DNA of 32,520 nucleotides from Actinomycetota bacterium (GCA_009703445.1 WLGA01000002.1:1-32520), one strand, 5' to 3'; counted from the first letter of the stretch, positions 18,079 through 27,157 are shown. Notes: generated from the letters alone by a model not told the origin. Program-made: numbers and translations.

Positions 18079-19108
18079 AAAAGTCGGTCTAGGCCGAGGC
18101 ATCGGAGCCCTAATCCCTAGCGCTCCAGCGAGCAACGACCGCTCGACCGGCGACAGCTCAGGGGCAGATCGTTCGGCAAACGACCGCCCAATCGATGTCT
18201 TTTTCGGTGCCGGTGCCGGCCCTGGCAGCGCCGACGCAAATCTAGCAGCGGCCTCACAGGCCAGTGCTGACGCGGGTTCTCAGCTAGTTGCGGTCCCTGG
18301 TGCCCGTATGGCGCACCTCGACGTCAACTCGATCAAGCCGAACCCATCCCAGCCACGCAAGGTGTTCGAAGACGAGCCTTTCCAAGAGCTAGTCCACTCA
18401 ATCAAGGAGTTCGGCGTATTTCAGGCCATCGTGGTTCGCCCACTTGGCGATGAGAACGGCGAGCCAACCTATGAACTAATCATGGGCGAGCGCCGCCTGC
18501 GCGCGTCAAAGAAGGCCGGCCTAACGCACATCCCGGCAGTGATTCGTGAGACCGCTGACGAGAACATGTTGCGCGACGCATTGCTCGAAAACATTCACCG
18601 CGCAAACCTAAACGTGCTCGAAGAGGCCAGCGCATACCAGCAGTTGCTGAGTGACTTTGGCATCACCCAAGACCAGTTGGCCGAGAAGATCGGTCGCTCG
18701 CGCCCGCAGATCACCAACACCATTCGTCTGCTCAAGCTGCCGGTTTCGGTTCAGCTGAAGGTCGCCGCTGGCGTCTTGAGTGCGGGTCACGCGCGAGCCA
18801 TTCTCGCGGCACCGACCGAAGAGCGCATGGAGTATTTCGCTAACAAGGTCGTCAACGAGGGCCTCTCGGTTCGCTCGCTCGAAGAAATCGTTGCCGTCGA
18901 CAAGCCGGCGAAACCTGGCAAGGCCACCATCACTCAGGGTGGTCGCAAGGATGGCCTAAAGGAAATTTCCGAGCAGCTCGGCGACAAGTTGGACACCAAG
19001 GTCAGCATCGTTTTGGGCAAGAAGAAGGGTCAGTTGATCATCGACTTCGCAACCTACGGTGACTTAACTCGCATTCTGCGCGAACTTGGCTTCGAGAAGA
19101 CTAACTAG
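18068..19108 (+). CDS. parB: Chromosome partitioning protein ParB (Spo0J)
   Basis: This 346-residue CTPase binds parS and spreads along DNA. The N-terminal linker (about 8-75) is low-complexity and rich in Ala, Ser and Asp. The ParB/Srx core starts at about 80 with SIKPNPSQPRKVF and contains the nucleotide-binding GERRLRA. The HTH reads QLAEKIGRSRPQITNTIRLL. The C-terminal dimerisation domain ends in LTRILRELG. The four other motifs and the length are normal. It is the last gene of the plus-strand unit and converges on the ddl-like gene. Confidence 0.97.
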   Translation: MADKKVGLGRGIGALIPSAPASNDRSTGDSSGADRSANDRPIDVFFGAGAGPGSADANLAAASQASADAGSQLVAVPGARMAHLDVNSIKPNPSQPRKVFEDEPFQELVHSIKEFGVFQAIVVRPLGDENGEPTYELIMGERRLRASKKAGLTHIPAVIRETADENMLRDALLENIHRANLNVLEEASAYQQLLSDFGITQDQLAEKIGRSRPQITNTIRLLKLPVSVQLKVAAGVLSAGHARAILAAPTEERMEYFANKVVNEGLSVRSLEEIVAVDKPAKPGKATITQGGRKDGLKEISEQLGDKLDTKVSIVLGKKKGQLIIDFATYGDLTRILRELGFEKTN

Positions 19109-19183
19109 CTTTCGGGTAATCCCCGCAAAACGGCTCCTGTGACACGGCGGGCCTACAGCCCAGTAAACACGCGGGTTTTGTAG

Positions 19184-19213
19184 TCGGCGAAACGGCCGAT
19201 TTGACGATTTTTA
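19184..19213 (+). terminator. Weak candidate terminator between parB and the ddl-like gene
   Basis: TCGGC (19184-19188) pairs with GCCGA (19195-19199) around a 6-base loop, followed by TTTGACGATTTTT. The stem is short and the T run is interrupted. It lies in the 102-base convergent interval, where a terminator is expected. Confidence 0.3.
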
Positions 19214-20176
19214 GCCGCGCTTGGCAGCTTCGGCCAAACTGTAGTAAACCTCGCCCAGAGAATTGCCAGAAGCGGTGATTGCCATCGGCAAAAGTGAAGT
19301 TTCGGTCAAACCCGGAAGCACGTTTGCTTCGAGGAACCAAACAATTCCATTCGCGTCGACAATCATGTCGATTCGCGAAAGGTGGCGAAGCCCCAAAACC
19401 TCGTGAGCCGAAACGGCAACCTTGCGAGCGGCGGCTGAAGTTTTTTCATCCAAGCGCGCAGGGATGAAGTAGTCGGTCTCGCCGGCGGTGTATCGCTCGT
19501 CGTAACTAAAGTGACCCTTGCGCGGAACAACTTCGACGGCTGGCAGTGCAATCGGGCCAGCGCCAAGGTCAATCACGCTCAGGGCAAGTTCGACACCTTC
19601 GACTAGCTTCTCGATGATGACGACGTCGCAGTAGACATACGCATCGACCATCGCACGGTTTAGGTCTTCGATTTTGGTGACGATTGAAACGCCCTGTGCT
19701 GAGCCACCGCGAGCCGGCTTGACCACAACTGGCAAAGCAATCGACTGGGTCACCGAGTTTAAAACGCTCTCAGCATCGAGTTCGCGGAAGGTTTCCTTCG
19801 GTAAAGTGATCGACGGAGGAGTCTGAATGCCAGCGCGGGCAACCAAAATCTTGGCGATTGACTTATCCCACGCTAAACGCGCGGCTTCCGGTGTCGCACC
19901 AACAAAAGGCACACCGGTGAGGGTCAGAATGTCGCGCAATGCGCCATCCTCGCCGCTCGCACCGTGCAAAACCGGCCAAATTACGTCTGGCTTGTCTTTG
20001 GCGATGTTGGCTAGAAGCTCTGAGTCTGGCTCGCGAATCACAACCGTCGCACCAAACTCGGTCAAAGCGTCGGCTACACGACGACCAGACTTCAGCGAGA
20101 TGTCACGTTCGTGAGAGATTCCTCCGGCCAGCACCTGGATTTTGAGCTTTGCTGCTGCCTTGCCCTTGGGAATCAT
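19211..20176 (-). CDS. D-alanine-D-alanine ligase-like ATP-grasp enzyme
   Basis: The 321-residue protein has the Ddl layout. AGGISHERDIS near the N-terminus supplies the catalytic Glu (Glu23). The ATP-grasp segment reads KPARGGSAQGVS, the substrate loop HFSYDERYTAGETDYFIPA keeps the Tyr, and the metal-site Asp, Glu and Asn are seen in RIDMIV and FLEANVLPG. Several motifs differ from the usual Ddl: GEDGALRD where GEDGxxQG is common, GSA for GSS, and VLPG for NTxPG. It may make D-Ala-D-Ala for peptidoglycan or act on a related dipeptide or amino-acid pair. It starts four bases after the aminotransferase, with AAGGAAG inside that gene's end. Confidence 0.8.
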   Translation of the reverse strand: MIPKGKAAAKLKIQVLAGGISHERDISLKSGRRVADALTEFGATVVIREPDSELLANIAKDKPDVIWPVLHGASGEDGALRDILTLTGVPFVGATPEAARLAWDKSIAKILVARAGIQTPPSITLPKETFRELDAESVLNSVTQSIALPVVVKPARGGSAQGVSIVTKIEDLNRAMVDAYVYCDVVIIEKLVEGVELALSVIDLGAGPIALPAVEVVPRKGHFSYDERYTAGETDYFIPARLDEKTSAAARKVAVSAHEVLGLRHLSRIDMIVDANGIVWFLEANVLPGLTETSLLPMAITASGNSLGEVYYSLAEAAKRG

Positions 20177-20179
20177 GGC

Positions 20180-21433
20180 CTATCTTCCTTTGAAGGTCTC
20201 GAGAAGTTCTGTTTGTAGATTAATCACGGTTGCGAGTCGTTTGATTCCAACCTTGATGTTCTCCGGGGTCGGATACGAGTAGCAAACGCGAAGCTTATTT
20301 TGGCCGGTTCCATCACCATAGAACGCGGTTCCAGGGGTGTAGGCCACCAATTCCTTGACTGCAAGCGGCAGCATGGCCTTTGAATCCACGCCATCTGGCA
20401 GGGTGACCCAGAGATAGAAGCCGCCATCCGGGCGAGTGGTGTGCAAACCAGGCAAATACTCGTGCATAGCCGCAAGCGCAGCATCCTTGCGCTCTTTATA
20501 AACACCGCGGAAGGTATCGATTTGGCCCTTCCAGTCGGCATTTGCAAGGTATTCACTGATCATCATCTGGGTGAAAGAAGAAGGGCAGAGCAGCGCAGAT
20601 TCCTGAGCCAAAACCATCTTGTCTCGGATGGCTGGCGGCGCCAATACGTAGCCAACGCGGAAGCCAGGGGCCAAAATCTTTGAGAATGAGCCGAGGTAAA
20701 CCACGCCATCCTCTTCAACCGCGCGCAGTGCATCTGGAACCGGCTTATCGAAGTACAACAAACCATACGGGTTGTCTTCGATGATCAAAATGTGCTCGCG
20801 CTTACAGATTTCAAGGATGCGAGGGCGGCGCTCAGCCGAAAGGGTCACGCCAGAAGGGTTTGCAAAGTTTGGCACGAGGTAAAGGAACTTGATCTTGCGA
20901 CCCTGGGCCTTGAGCCTCGTGATGGTCTCCTGAAGCGCCTCTGGTGACATTCCGTCGTGGTCGGTGTAAACGTGCTCCACATCGGCCTCATAGTGGCGGA
21001 AGATGCCTAGAGCGCCCACGTAGCTAGGGCCTTCGGCCACAACTACGTCACCCTTGTCAAGGAAAAGACCCGAAAGCAGGTCTAGGCCGTGCTGTGAACC
21101 GGTGGTGATGACAAGGTCTTCAACCGAGCTCTGAATGCCCTCAAGCGCCATCAATTCGCGGATCTGGTCGCGCAAGACAAGGTCACCCTGGCCGCCGCCA
21201 TACTGGATTGCAAGGTTGCCCTTTTTGGCCATGAGGTCGTGATATGCCTTGGCCAATAGCTCCTGTGGCAAAGCGGCCACGTATGGCATACCGCCGGCAA
21301 GTGAAACTACCTCAGGGCGAGAAACCACCGAGAATAGGGCTCGAACTTCAGAAACCGCAAGGGTTTCCGCGCGCGCGGCGTAGGCATCCAACCAGGAATC
21401 CAGGTTGTTGCCTTGCTGCTGCTCGTTCGACAT
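20180..21433 (-). CDS. PLP-dependent aminotransferase (ARO8/LysN-like, class I/II)
   Basis: The 417-residue fold-type I enzyme has the PLP Lys at 252 in GSFSKILAPGFRVGY. The Asp that binds the pyridine nitrogen is 220 in IIEDNPYG, and VPNFANPSG (187-195) is typical. The N-terminus (SLAGGMP, residues 44-50) resembles the aminotransferase part of the COG1167 group, but no GntR-type HTH is present, so this is an enzyme rather than a MocR regulator. Family members act on 2-aminoadipate, aromatic or branched-chain amino acids; the substrate here is not readable. GGGGAGC precedes the ATG. It is coupled to the ddl-like gene downstream. Confidence 0.88.
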   Translation of the reverse strand: MSNEQQQGNNLDSWLDAYAARAETLAVSEVRALFSVVSRPEVVSLAGGMPYVAALPQELLAKAYHDLMAKKGNLAIQYGGGQGDLVLRDQIRELMALEGIQSSVEDLVITTGSQHGLDLLSGLFLDKGDVVVAEGPSYVGALGIFRHYEADVEHVYTDHDGMSPEALQETITRLKAQGRKIKFLYLVPNFANPSGVTLSAERRPRILEICKREHILIIEDNPYGLLYFDKPVPDALRAVEEDGVVYLGSFSKILAPGFRVGYVLAPPAIRDKMVLAQESALLCPSSFTQMMISEYLANADWKGQIDTFRGVYKERKDAALAAMHEYLPGLHTTRPDGGFYLWVTLPDGVDSKAMLPLAVKELVAYTPGTAFYGDGTGQNKLRVCYSYPTPENIKVGIKRLATVINLQTELLETFKGR

Positions 21434-21516
21434 ATGTTGCTCCCCGCGGGCGAATTACATTATTCGCTCTAGCCTACCGAAGGATAGGCCGCAAAACTAA
21501 TGGCCAGGCTAAATGA

Positions 21517-21837
21517 CTAGTTGAGGAATTCGGCTAGATCGTTGACCAGGACGGCCTTTGGCTTAGCGCCAACCATCGATTTCACGAGCTCGCCAGCCTT
21601 GAAAACCTGAAGCGCTGGGATGCCGGTGATGCCGTACTTCTGGGCAAGGTCAGGCTCGTTGTCTACGTTTACCTTTACGATAGAAATCTTGTCGGCGTAC
21701 TCAACCGAAATCTCGTCGAGGATTGGCGAGACCATGCGGCATGGGCCACACCACTCAGCCCAGAAGTCGACTAGTACTGGACGCTCGCTGTCGAGGACAT
21801 CGGCCTGGAAGCTTGCTGCGGTTACATCTTTTGCCAT
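21517..21837 (-). CDS. trxA: Thioredoxin
   Basis: The 106-residue protein has the WAEWCGPCRM active site (Cys30, Cys33) and the cis-Pro segment GITGIPALQVF. It reduces protein disulfides in the cytoplasm, using electrons from TrxB, encoded 45 bases upstream on the same strand. The start has a strong AAAGGAGC about 8 bases before the ATG. Length is normal. Confidence 0.97.
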   Translation of the reverse strand: MAKDVTAASFQADVLDSERPVLVDFWAEWCGPCRMVSPILDEISVEYADKISIVKVNVDNEPDLAQKYGITGIPALQVFKAGELVKSMVGAKPKAVLVNDLAEFLN

Positions 21838-21882
21838 TTAGGGGCTCCTTTTTAGGCGGGTTGCTTGGATGAGTGGCGGTGC

Positions 21883-22821
21883 TTAGTGGCTCGTTAGGTA
21901 GTGCTCTGCGTCAAGCGCAGCAACACAGCCAGAACCGGCAGCGGTAATCGCCTGACGGTAGGTTGGGTCGATTACGTCGCCACAGGCGAAAACACCAGGC
22001 AGGGTGGTCTTTGAACTGCGACCCTCAACCTTGATGAACTTCTCTGCGGTTAGCTCTAGCTGGTTTTCAACCAACCAAACTCGTGGGTCGTTTCCGACTG
22101 CGATAAACAGACCGTCTAGGTCCATATCCTTGGTCGAACCGTCGACTGTGTTGCGAAGAGTCACGGCTTCAAGGTTGGTGGCACCCTTTAGCTCAGCAAT
22201 CTCGGTGTTCCAGATGACTTCGATCTTCGGGTTTGCCATCGCGCGGTCTTGCATGATTTTTGATGCCTTGAAGGTGTCGCGACGGTGGATCAAATAGACC
22301 TTTGAAGCGAAGCGGGTGAGGAAGTTTGCCTCCTCCATCGCTGAGTCACCGCCACCGACCACTGCAATGGTCTTTTCGCGGAAGAAGAAGCCATCGCAGG
22401 TTGCACACCATGAGACACCGTGGCCGCTAAGTTCCTTTTCGCGAGGCAAACCAAGCTCGCGGTATGCGGCACCGGTGGCCAAAATCACAGTCTTGGCCTC
22501 GAAAGCCTGCCCGTTTCCGGTCTTCACGATCTTGATGTCGCCCTTTAGGTCAACTTCGACCACGTCTTCATACATGACCTCGGTGCCGAAGCGCTCGGCC
22601 TGCGCCTGGAAGTGAGCCATGAGCTCTGGACCCTGAAGGCCTTCTGGGAAGCCCGGGAAGTTTTCGACCTCGGTGGTCTTCATTAGCTCGCCGCCGATTT
22701 CGACAGAGCTCGCGATTAGCAGTGGGTTAAGCCCGGCGCGTGCGGTGTAAATGCCTGCGGTGAAACCGGCAGGGCCTGATCCGATGATAATTACTTCGCG
22801 CACTTGCGTCTCCTCGGGCAC
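21883..22821 (-). CDS. trxB: Thioredoxin-disulfide reductase
   Basis: The 312-residue flavoenzyme passes NADPH electrons to thioredoxin. The FAD-binding GSGPAG is at residues 14-19, the redox pair Cys139/Cys142 is in WCATCDGFF, and the NADPH-binding VVGGGDSAMEEA follows. The C-terminal FAD motif GVFACGDVIDP is also seen. It lies between murJ and trxA, all minus strand. The murJ-trxB-trxA order after a DUF6049-type gene is typical for actinobacteria. Confidence 0.97.
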   Translation of the reverse strand: MPEETQVREVIIIGSGPAGFTAGIYTARAGLNPLLIASSVEIGGELMKTTEVENFPGFPEGLQGPELMAHFQAQAERFGTEVMYEDVVEVDLKGDIKIVKTGNGQAFEAKTVILATGAAYRELGLPREKELSGHGVSWCATCDGFFFREKTIAVVGGGDSAMEEANFLTRFASKVYLIHRRDTFKASKIMQDRAMANPKIEVIWNTEIAELKGATNLEAVTLRNTVDGSTKDMDLDGLFIAVGNDPRVWLVENQLELTAEKFIKVEGRSSKTTLPGVFACGDVIDPTYRQAITAAGSGCVAALDAEHYLTSH

Positions 22822-22863
22822 TCGCCCGCTAATTCTTCGTTCGTTGGGGTTCTAAACCCAATA

Positions 22864-24489
22864 TTAGCGGCGAAGTATTCCCCGGATGCCCGCTAGCACC
22901 GCGTCGATTTCGGGTGCTCGTGAAATCTTCAAGGCGATCACGTAAACGCCGAACATCACGAATCCGACCAAAGCGATGCTGAGCCCAGCGGAAAGCACCT
23001 TGTCAATCACGAATGACCCGGCTCGGATGCCGCCCAGGGCCTCGACCATTCCATAGCCGGCGATGCCCGAAACCGCTCCGGCTAGCACAAACTTCAGGCC
23101 GCCTAGGCGGAAACCGGTGCTTGGGAACGAACCGATTCGTCGAATCAGGAAGAGGTAAGCGACTGTCGCCTGGATGGCCACGGTTCCGCTGGTTAGCAGG
23201 GCCAGGCCGACTACTAGCCACTCGGCTGGGGCGAGAATCGAAAGTGCAATCGCCCCCGAAATGTGAAGCCCGATTTGAATCACTGTGAAGATGAATGGCG
23301 AACGAGTGTCTTCCAGAGCAAAGAAGGCGCGCTGCATCATGAAAACGAAGCTAAATGGAACAAGGCCCAGCATCATCGCGATGATTACGTTTCCAAGGGC
23401 GACCAGGGCCGGGAACTCACCAGCAAAAACACGGGCAACCGGGTAGGCAAGCACAATCAGTGCTGCGCTGGCGAAGACCGAAATGACAAGAATTGCTCGC
23501 ATTCCATCGATGAAGTCTTTCTTGAAACTCTCCATCTTGCCGTCATTCACGTGCTGCGCCATCTTGGTGAAGTAAGCGGTCGCAATAGAAACGGTCGCGA
23601 CGGAGTGAGGCAGCATGAAGATCAGCCAAGCGATGCCTGCGGCGGCAACACCCGCGATTGCAGAGTTGGTTTCACGTGAAACTATCGTGCTCGAGGCCAC
23701 GATGGTCTGCACCAACCCACCGATTTGGGTCACGATCACCATTCCAAGTGACCAGGATGCCGCCTTTAGCGCCGGGCCGAGACCGAAACCGCGCCATTTG
23801 AAGTTGAGGCTCAACTTCAGGCCAACGCGCTTCCAAGCGAATAACAAAATAAAGGCCTGCGAGGCCACGCCAAGTGTCGCGGAACCGGCAAGCAAGGCAA
23901 TTTTGTCTGCTGACCAGGTCTCCACGGCCTGCGAACCCGTCGGGTCGGCACCGAAAATCACAATGAATGCGATTAGACCGCCCAAGCTAACGATGTTGTT
24001 TAGAACCGGTGCCCACATGAATGGGCCGAACGCGCTTCGCGCGTTTAGAACTTCACCCAAGAGCGAATAGAGACCGTAGAAAAACAGCTGGGGTAGGCAC
24101 CAGTAGGCGAAAGCGGTGGCTAGAGCCAGCTGCGGCCCTGACCAATCCTTGGTGTAAATCGCCACGAGAACTGGTGCTGCAATCGTCGAAAGCACCGAAA
24201 CGGCGAAGAAAATCGTGAGAATGAAAGTCAGCAGGCGGTCTATGTAGCCCTTGCCGCCATCCTTGTGGGCTCGCGCCTTCACAATCTGAGGCACCAAAAC
24301 CGCGTTGAGCACACCGCCGACGATGATCGCGTAAACATTGTTTGGCAGCTGGTTTGCGACGCCGAAGGCATCCGCCGCGTTTGTCGTGACACCGATCGCC
24401 GCAGCCAGGATGACAGCGCGCGCGAAACCGAGAACGCGCGACAGGATCGTTCCGCTGGCCATCAACAAGGATGACTTAGCGACACTCAC
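22864..24489 (-). CDS. murJ: Lipid II flippase MurJ
   Basis: This 541-residue MOP-superfamily protein has about fourteen hydrophobic segments. It flips lipid-linked peptidoglycan precursor across the membrane. The opening ASGTILSRVLGFARAVILA is typical. There is no C-terminal pseudokinase domain of the mycobacterial MviN kind; the protein stops after the last helix and a short basic tail. The ATG overlaps the stop of the upstream membrane protein gene as ATGA (24486-24489). A parS core lies inside the coding region. Confidence 0.95.
   Translation of the reverse strand: MSVAKSSLLMASGTILSRVLGFARAVILAAAIGVTTNAADAFGVANQLPNNVYAIIVGGVLNAVLVPQIVKARAHKDGGKGYIDRLLTFILTIFFAVSVLSTIAAPVLVAIYTKDWSGPQLALATAFAYWCLPQLFFYGLYSLLGEVLNARSAFGPFMWAPVLNNIVSLGGLIAFIVIFGADPTGSQAVETWSADKIALLAGSATLGVASQAFILLFAWKRVGLKLSLNFKWRGFGLGPALKAASWSLGMVIVTQIGGLVQTIVASSTIVSRETNSAIAGVAAAGIAWLIFMLPHSVATVSIATAYFTKMAQHVNDGKMESFKKDFIDGMRAILVISVFASAALIVLAYPVARVFAGEFPALVALGNVIIAMMLGLVPFSFVFMMQRAFFALEDTRSPFIFTVIQIGLHISGAIALSILAPAEWLVVGLALLTSGTVAIQATVAYLFLIRRIGSFPSTGFRLGGLKFVLAGAVSGIAGYGMVEALGGIRAGSFVIDKVLSAGLSIALVGFVMFGVYVIALKISRAPEIDAVLAGIRGILRR
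23669..23682. promoter_or_regulatory. parS: parS core inside murJ
   Basis: GTTTCACGTGAAAC is an exact 14-base palindromic core; the outer T/A pair of the 16-mer is absent. It encodes VSRET of MurJ. It is the parS second furthest from oriC here. Confidence 0.75.
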
Positions 24490-25094
24490 GATAGGCCAGC
24501 CTCGAGATCAGTCTCAAGCCTTGCCTTGCGGCGACGCTTGCTGCGAGTTCGAAGCACACCGACGATGCCAAGAGCCACGATCAGGCTCGCAAAGACAACC
24601 AGCATGGCGGTTTCAATGCCCGCGTTGACGTTCATTTGAAGGTTTGAGTTCTCGGTAAGTCGGATGCCCGAAAAAGTGGTCAACCAAACGATCAGGAAGA
24701 CCTTGCCGTTACCGATTGCCTTCACCGGCACCTGAGCATTTATGCCGGAACTGGCCGGGACAACAACTTCCACAGCCTGAGGCACTGAAACGCGCGGGTT
24801 GCTTGGCAGCATGTGCACGTGAACGCGAATATCTGAGTCGAAATCGTTCTGGATGCGCACCGGAACCTTGGATTCGCTAGAAACCAGGTTGATTACCGAA
24901 CCAGGAACAATGTGGATACTCGGGATGTCGGTTGGAATCGCAGCAACTGGCGATGCGAGACTCGCCTGGGATGCGGAGGTCGCCGAGGCCGGCGCCGAAA
25001 GCGCATTGGCCGGGTTTGCCGAAAAAATCGAAGCGGCTAACGCCGCTGAAGCCGTGACGATTGCGATTTTTCTAAGGAATTCCAAGCTTTTCAC
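24486..25094 (-). CDS. Short DUF6049-type secreted/membrane protein
   Basis: The start is GTG 25094, which overlaps the NUDIX stop as GTGA. It gives MKSLEFLRKIAIV and 202 residues; an upstream ATG at 25109 would add five. Residues 1-31 form a signal peptide ending ANA. A short linker (about 32-60) is rich in Ser, Ala and Pro. A beta-rich domain (about 65-160) contains SKVPVRIQNDFDSDIRVHV and is followed by one transmembrane helix and a basic cytoplasmic tail (RTRSKRRRKAR). The beta-domain, helix and tail resemble the C-terminal part of actinobacterial DUF6049 proteins, which normally occupy this position before murJ and are about 600-800 residues. The large N-terminal part is missing. Confidence 0.7.
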   Translation of the reverse strand: MKSLEFLRKIAIVTASAALAASIFSANPANALSAPASATSASQASLASPVAAIPTDIPSIHIVPGSVINLVSSESKVPVRIQNDFDSDIRVHVHMLPSNPRVSVPQAVEVVVPASSGINAQVPVKAIGNGKVFLIVWLTTFSGIRLTENSNLQMNVNAGIETAMLVVFASLIVALGIVGVLRTRSKRRRKARLETDLEAGLS

Positions 25095-25555
25095 TGGCGC
25101 GCCAGCCATTCTTGGACACCCCGGCCCATCCGGCGCTCATTTTCGTGCGCAAGGGTGCTGTCTAGGTTTTCGATCTCGAACCATTGAACGTCAACGGCTT
25201 CGCGCTGCGGGTCATTTTCGACGGTCAAGTCTCCGCCGGTCTGGCGCATCAAAAAGTGATGAACGGTCTTCGATATCAGCTTGTTGCCGGCAGAAAACTC
25301 GTAGTGAATATCGCCTAGGTTGACGATGATTTCGGCCTCGAGCCCGGTCTCCTCTGCGATCTCGCGGATGGCCGCCTGCTCGAGGTTCTCATCACCCTCC
25401 GGATGACCCTTTGGCACACACCAGTCAATTCGGCCATTTCGGGTTAGTCGGCCAATTAGGGCAACTCTTGAGCTTCCATCGGCCGCCAACACGAAACCAC
25501 CCGACGAGGTCTCCTCGACCCGAGTCAAGTGGCGGGTTGGCCGCTTTGCATTCAT
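25091..25555 (-). CDS. NUDIX hydrolase
   Basis: The 154-residue protein has a complete NUDIX box: the Gly of KGHPEGDE, then REIAEETGL, with spacing exactly GX5EX7REUXEEXGU. The N-terminus is basic and precedes SSGGFVL, as in the MutT4-like enzymes found next to the CCA-adding gene in actinobacteria. The substrate, a nucleoside diphosphate derivative, is unknown. I chose ATG 25555 because the longer frame runs across the divergent start of the CCA gene. The stop overlaps the next gene's GTG. It is the first gene of the unit ending in murJ. Confidence 0.9.
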   Translation of the reverse strand: MNAKRPTRHLTRVEETSSGGFVLAADGSSRVALIGRLTRNGRIDWCVPKGHPEGDENLEQAAIREIAEETGLEAEIIVNLGDIHYEFSAGNKLISKTVHHFLMRQTGGDLTVENDPQREAVDVQWFEIENLDSTLAHENERRMGRGVQEWLARQ

Positions 25556-25604
25556 ACACGCAACTCTAAACCTTTGGCCTGCCAACTGTGGCACGATTGA
25601 AGGG

Positions 25605-27023
25605 ATGCAGACCACGGCCGAAGCACTAGCGAACCTTGAGCGAATCACGGATTCGCCGCTTTTCGTTACCCTCGGGCGCATCTTCACCGAAGCCGGGCAC
25701 GAACTGTCTTTGGTCGGCGGCCCGGTTCGAGACGCGTTTCTCGGCCGAAAGTCGCCGGACCTAGACTTCACCACCTCGGCTACCCCGGATGAAACCCTCG
25801 CGATTCTCAAGCCACACGTAGACGCTCACTGGGATATCGGTCGCGAATTCGGCACTATTGGCGCACGCATGGGCGACGACACCGTCGAAATCACCACTTA
25901 TCGCGCCGACAAGTATGACCCTGAGAGCCGCAAGCCGCACGTTGCCTTCGGCAGTGACCTGAACGAAGATTTGTTCCGCCGCGACTTCACAGTGAACTCG
26001 ATGGCACTTCGGCTTCCAGAGAAAATTTTCGTCGACCCCTTCCAGGGGTTGAAAGACCTCTTGGATGGCGTGCTCCGCACCCCCGGCAAGCCCGAAGACT
26101 CATTCAGCGATGACCCGCTACGCATGATGCGCGGCGCGCGCTTTGCATCCCAGCTCGGATTTGAAATCGAGCCAGCCACATTCGAGGCGATGACCGCGAT
26201 GGCCGATCGCATCAACATCATCAGCGCCGAACGAGTGCAGGCCGAATTCGTCAAGCTCATGCTCGGCAAGCACCCTCGCCTCGGTCTGGAAGCCCTGGTC
26301 GACAGCGGTCTAGCCGCCCACGTGCTGCCGGAATTGCCAGCCCTGAAGCTGGAAACCGATGAACACCATCACCACAAGGATGTCTTCGAGCACACCCTCA
26401 CCGTCGTCGAACAAGCGATCGACTACGAAAAGGACTACGAACTCGAGGGCGACTTCATCCTGCGTTTTGCAGCCCTGCTGCACGACTGCGGCAAGCCGGC
26501 AACGCGACGTCTTGAGCCTGGCGGCGGGGTTTCGTTCTATCACCACGACCTTGTCGGGGCGAAGCTCGCAGCCAAGCGCATGCGCGCGCTCAAGTTCGAC
26601 AATGACAGCATCAAAGCGGTTTCGCGTCTGATTGAACTTCACCTGCGTTTTTTCGGCTACAGCGACCAGGCGTGGACCGATTCGGCAATTCGTCGGTACG
26701 TTCGCGATGCCGGCGACCAGCTATTGCGTCTGCACGCTCTAACCCGCGCAGACGTGACCACGCGCAACAAGCGCAAGGCAGACCGTCTATCGCACGCTTA
26801 CGACGATTTGGAGCAGCGAATCGTGAAGATTATGGAGGAAGAGGAGCTAAATGCGCTTCGTCCAGATTTGAGCGGCGAAGAGATTATGGCGATTCTTGAC
26901 CTCAAGCCTTCGCGCGAGGTTGGCCAGGCCTATTCGTTCCTGATGGAACTGCGTCTAGAAGAAGGCCCGCTCGGCCCAGATGAAGCGAAAAAACGCTTGC
27001 TTGACTGGTGGAATAGCCGGTAG
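25605..27023 (+). CDS. CCA tRNA nucleotidyltransferase
   Basis: The 472-residue enzyme adds or repairs the 3' CCA of tRNAs. The nucleotidyltransferase head shows LVGGPVRDAFLG and the catalytic pair in DLDFTT. The neck includes RRDFTVNSMA and the R-rich DPLRMMRGARFASQ. An HD domain follows with HTLTVVEQA and LLHDCGKP. The length matches actinobacterial members. It is divergent from the NUDIX gene across 49 bases that must hold both promoters. The enzyme is needed here because the tRNA-Ala gene lacks an encoded CCA. Confidence 0.94.
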   Translation: MQTTAEALANLERITDSPLFVTLGRIFTEAGHELSLVGGPVRDAFLGRKSPDLDFTTSATPDETLAILKPHVDAHWDIGREFGTIGARMGDDTVEITTYRADKYDPESRKPHVAFGSDLNEDLFRRDFTVNSMALRLPEKIFVDPFQGLKDLLDGVLRTPGKPEDSFSDDPLRMMRGARFASQLGFEIEPATFEAMTAMADRINIISAERVQAEFVKLMLGKHPRLGLEALVDSGLAAHVLPELPALKLETDEHHHHKDVFEHTLTVVEQAIDYEKDYELEGDFILRFAALLHDCGKPATRRLEPGGGVSFYHHDLVGAKLAAKRMRALKFDNDSIKAVSRLIELHLRFFGYSDQAWTDSAIRRYVRDAGDQLLRLHALTRADVTTRNKRKADRLSHAYDDLEQRIVKIMEEEELNALRPDLSGEEIMAILDLKPSREVGQAYSFLMELRLEEGPLGPDEAKKRLLDWWNSR

Positions 27024-27157
27024 GCTAGAGAGGTTGCGCGCGAGCCCTGTCTCGCAATCTGCAACAAAACCGATTGCACATTGTGCGGTCAACTATGCAA
27101 GACCCTCCTGTCACAGAAAGTCTGTGGCCGCTCTAGTCCAAAGGAGGTGGGTTCAAT

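Noticed and set aside
21468-21490. Hairpin GCCTA...TAGGC between trxA and the aminotransferase gene
   Set aside because: The stem is only five pairs and no T run follows on the trxA strand, so a terminator is not supported.
24811-24825. CACGTG near 24816 and 23548 as further parS sites
   Set aside because: The flanking bases do not match GTTTCACGTGAAAC beyond the CACGTG core.
25556-25810. Longer NUDIX start overlapping the CCA enzyme gene
   Set aside because: The extension is antisense to the CCA gene's conserved N-terminus and carries no family signal; ATG 25555 gives the normal protein.
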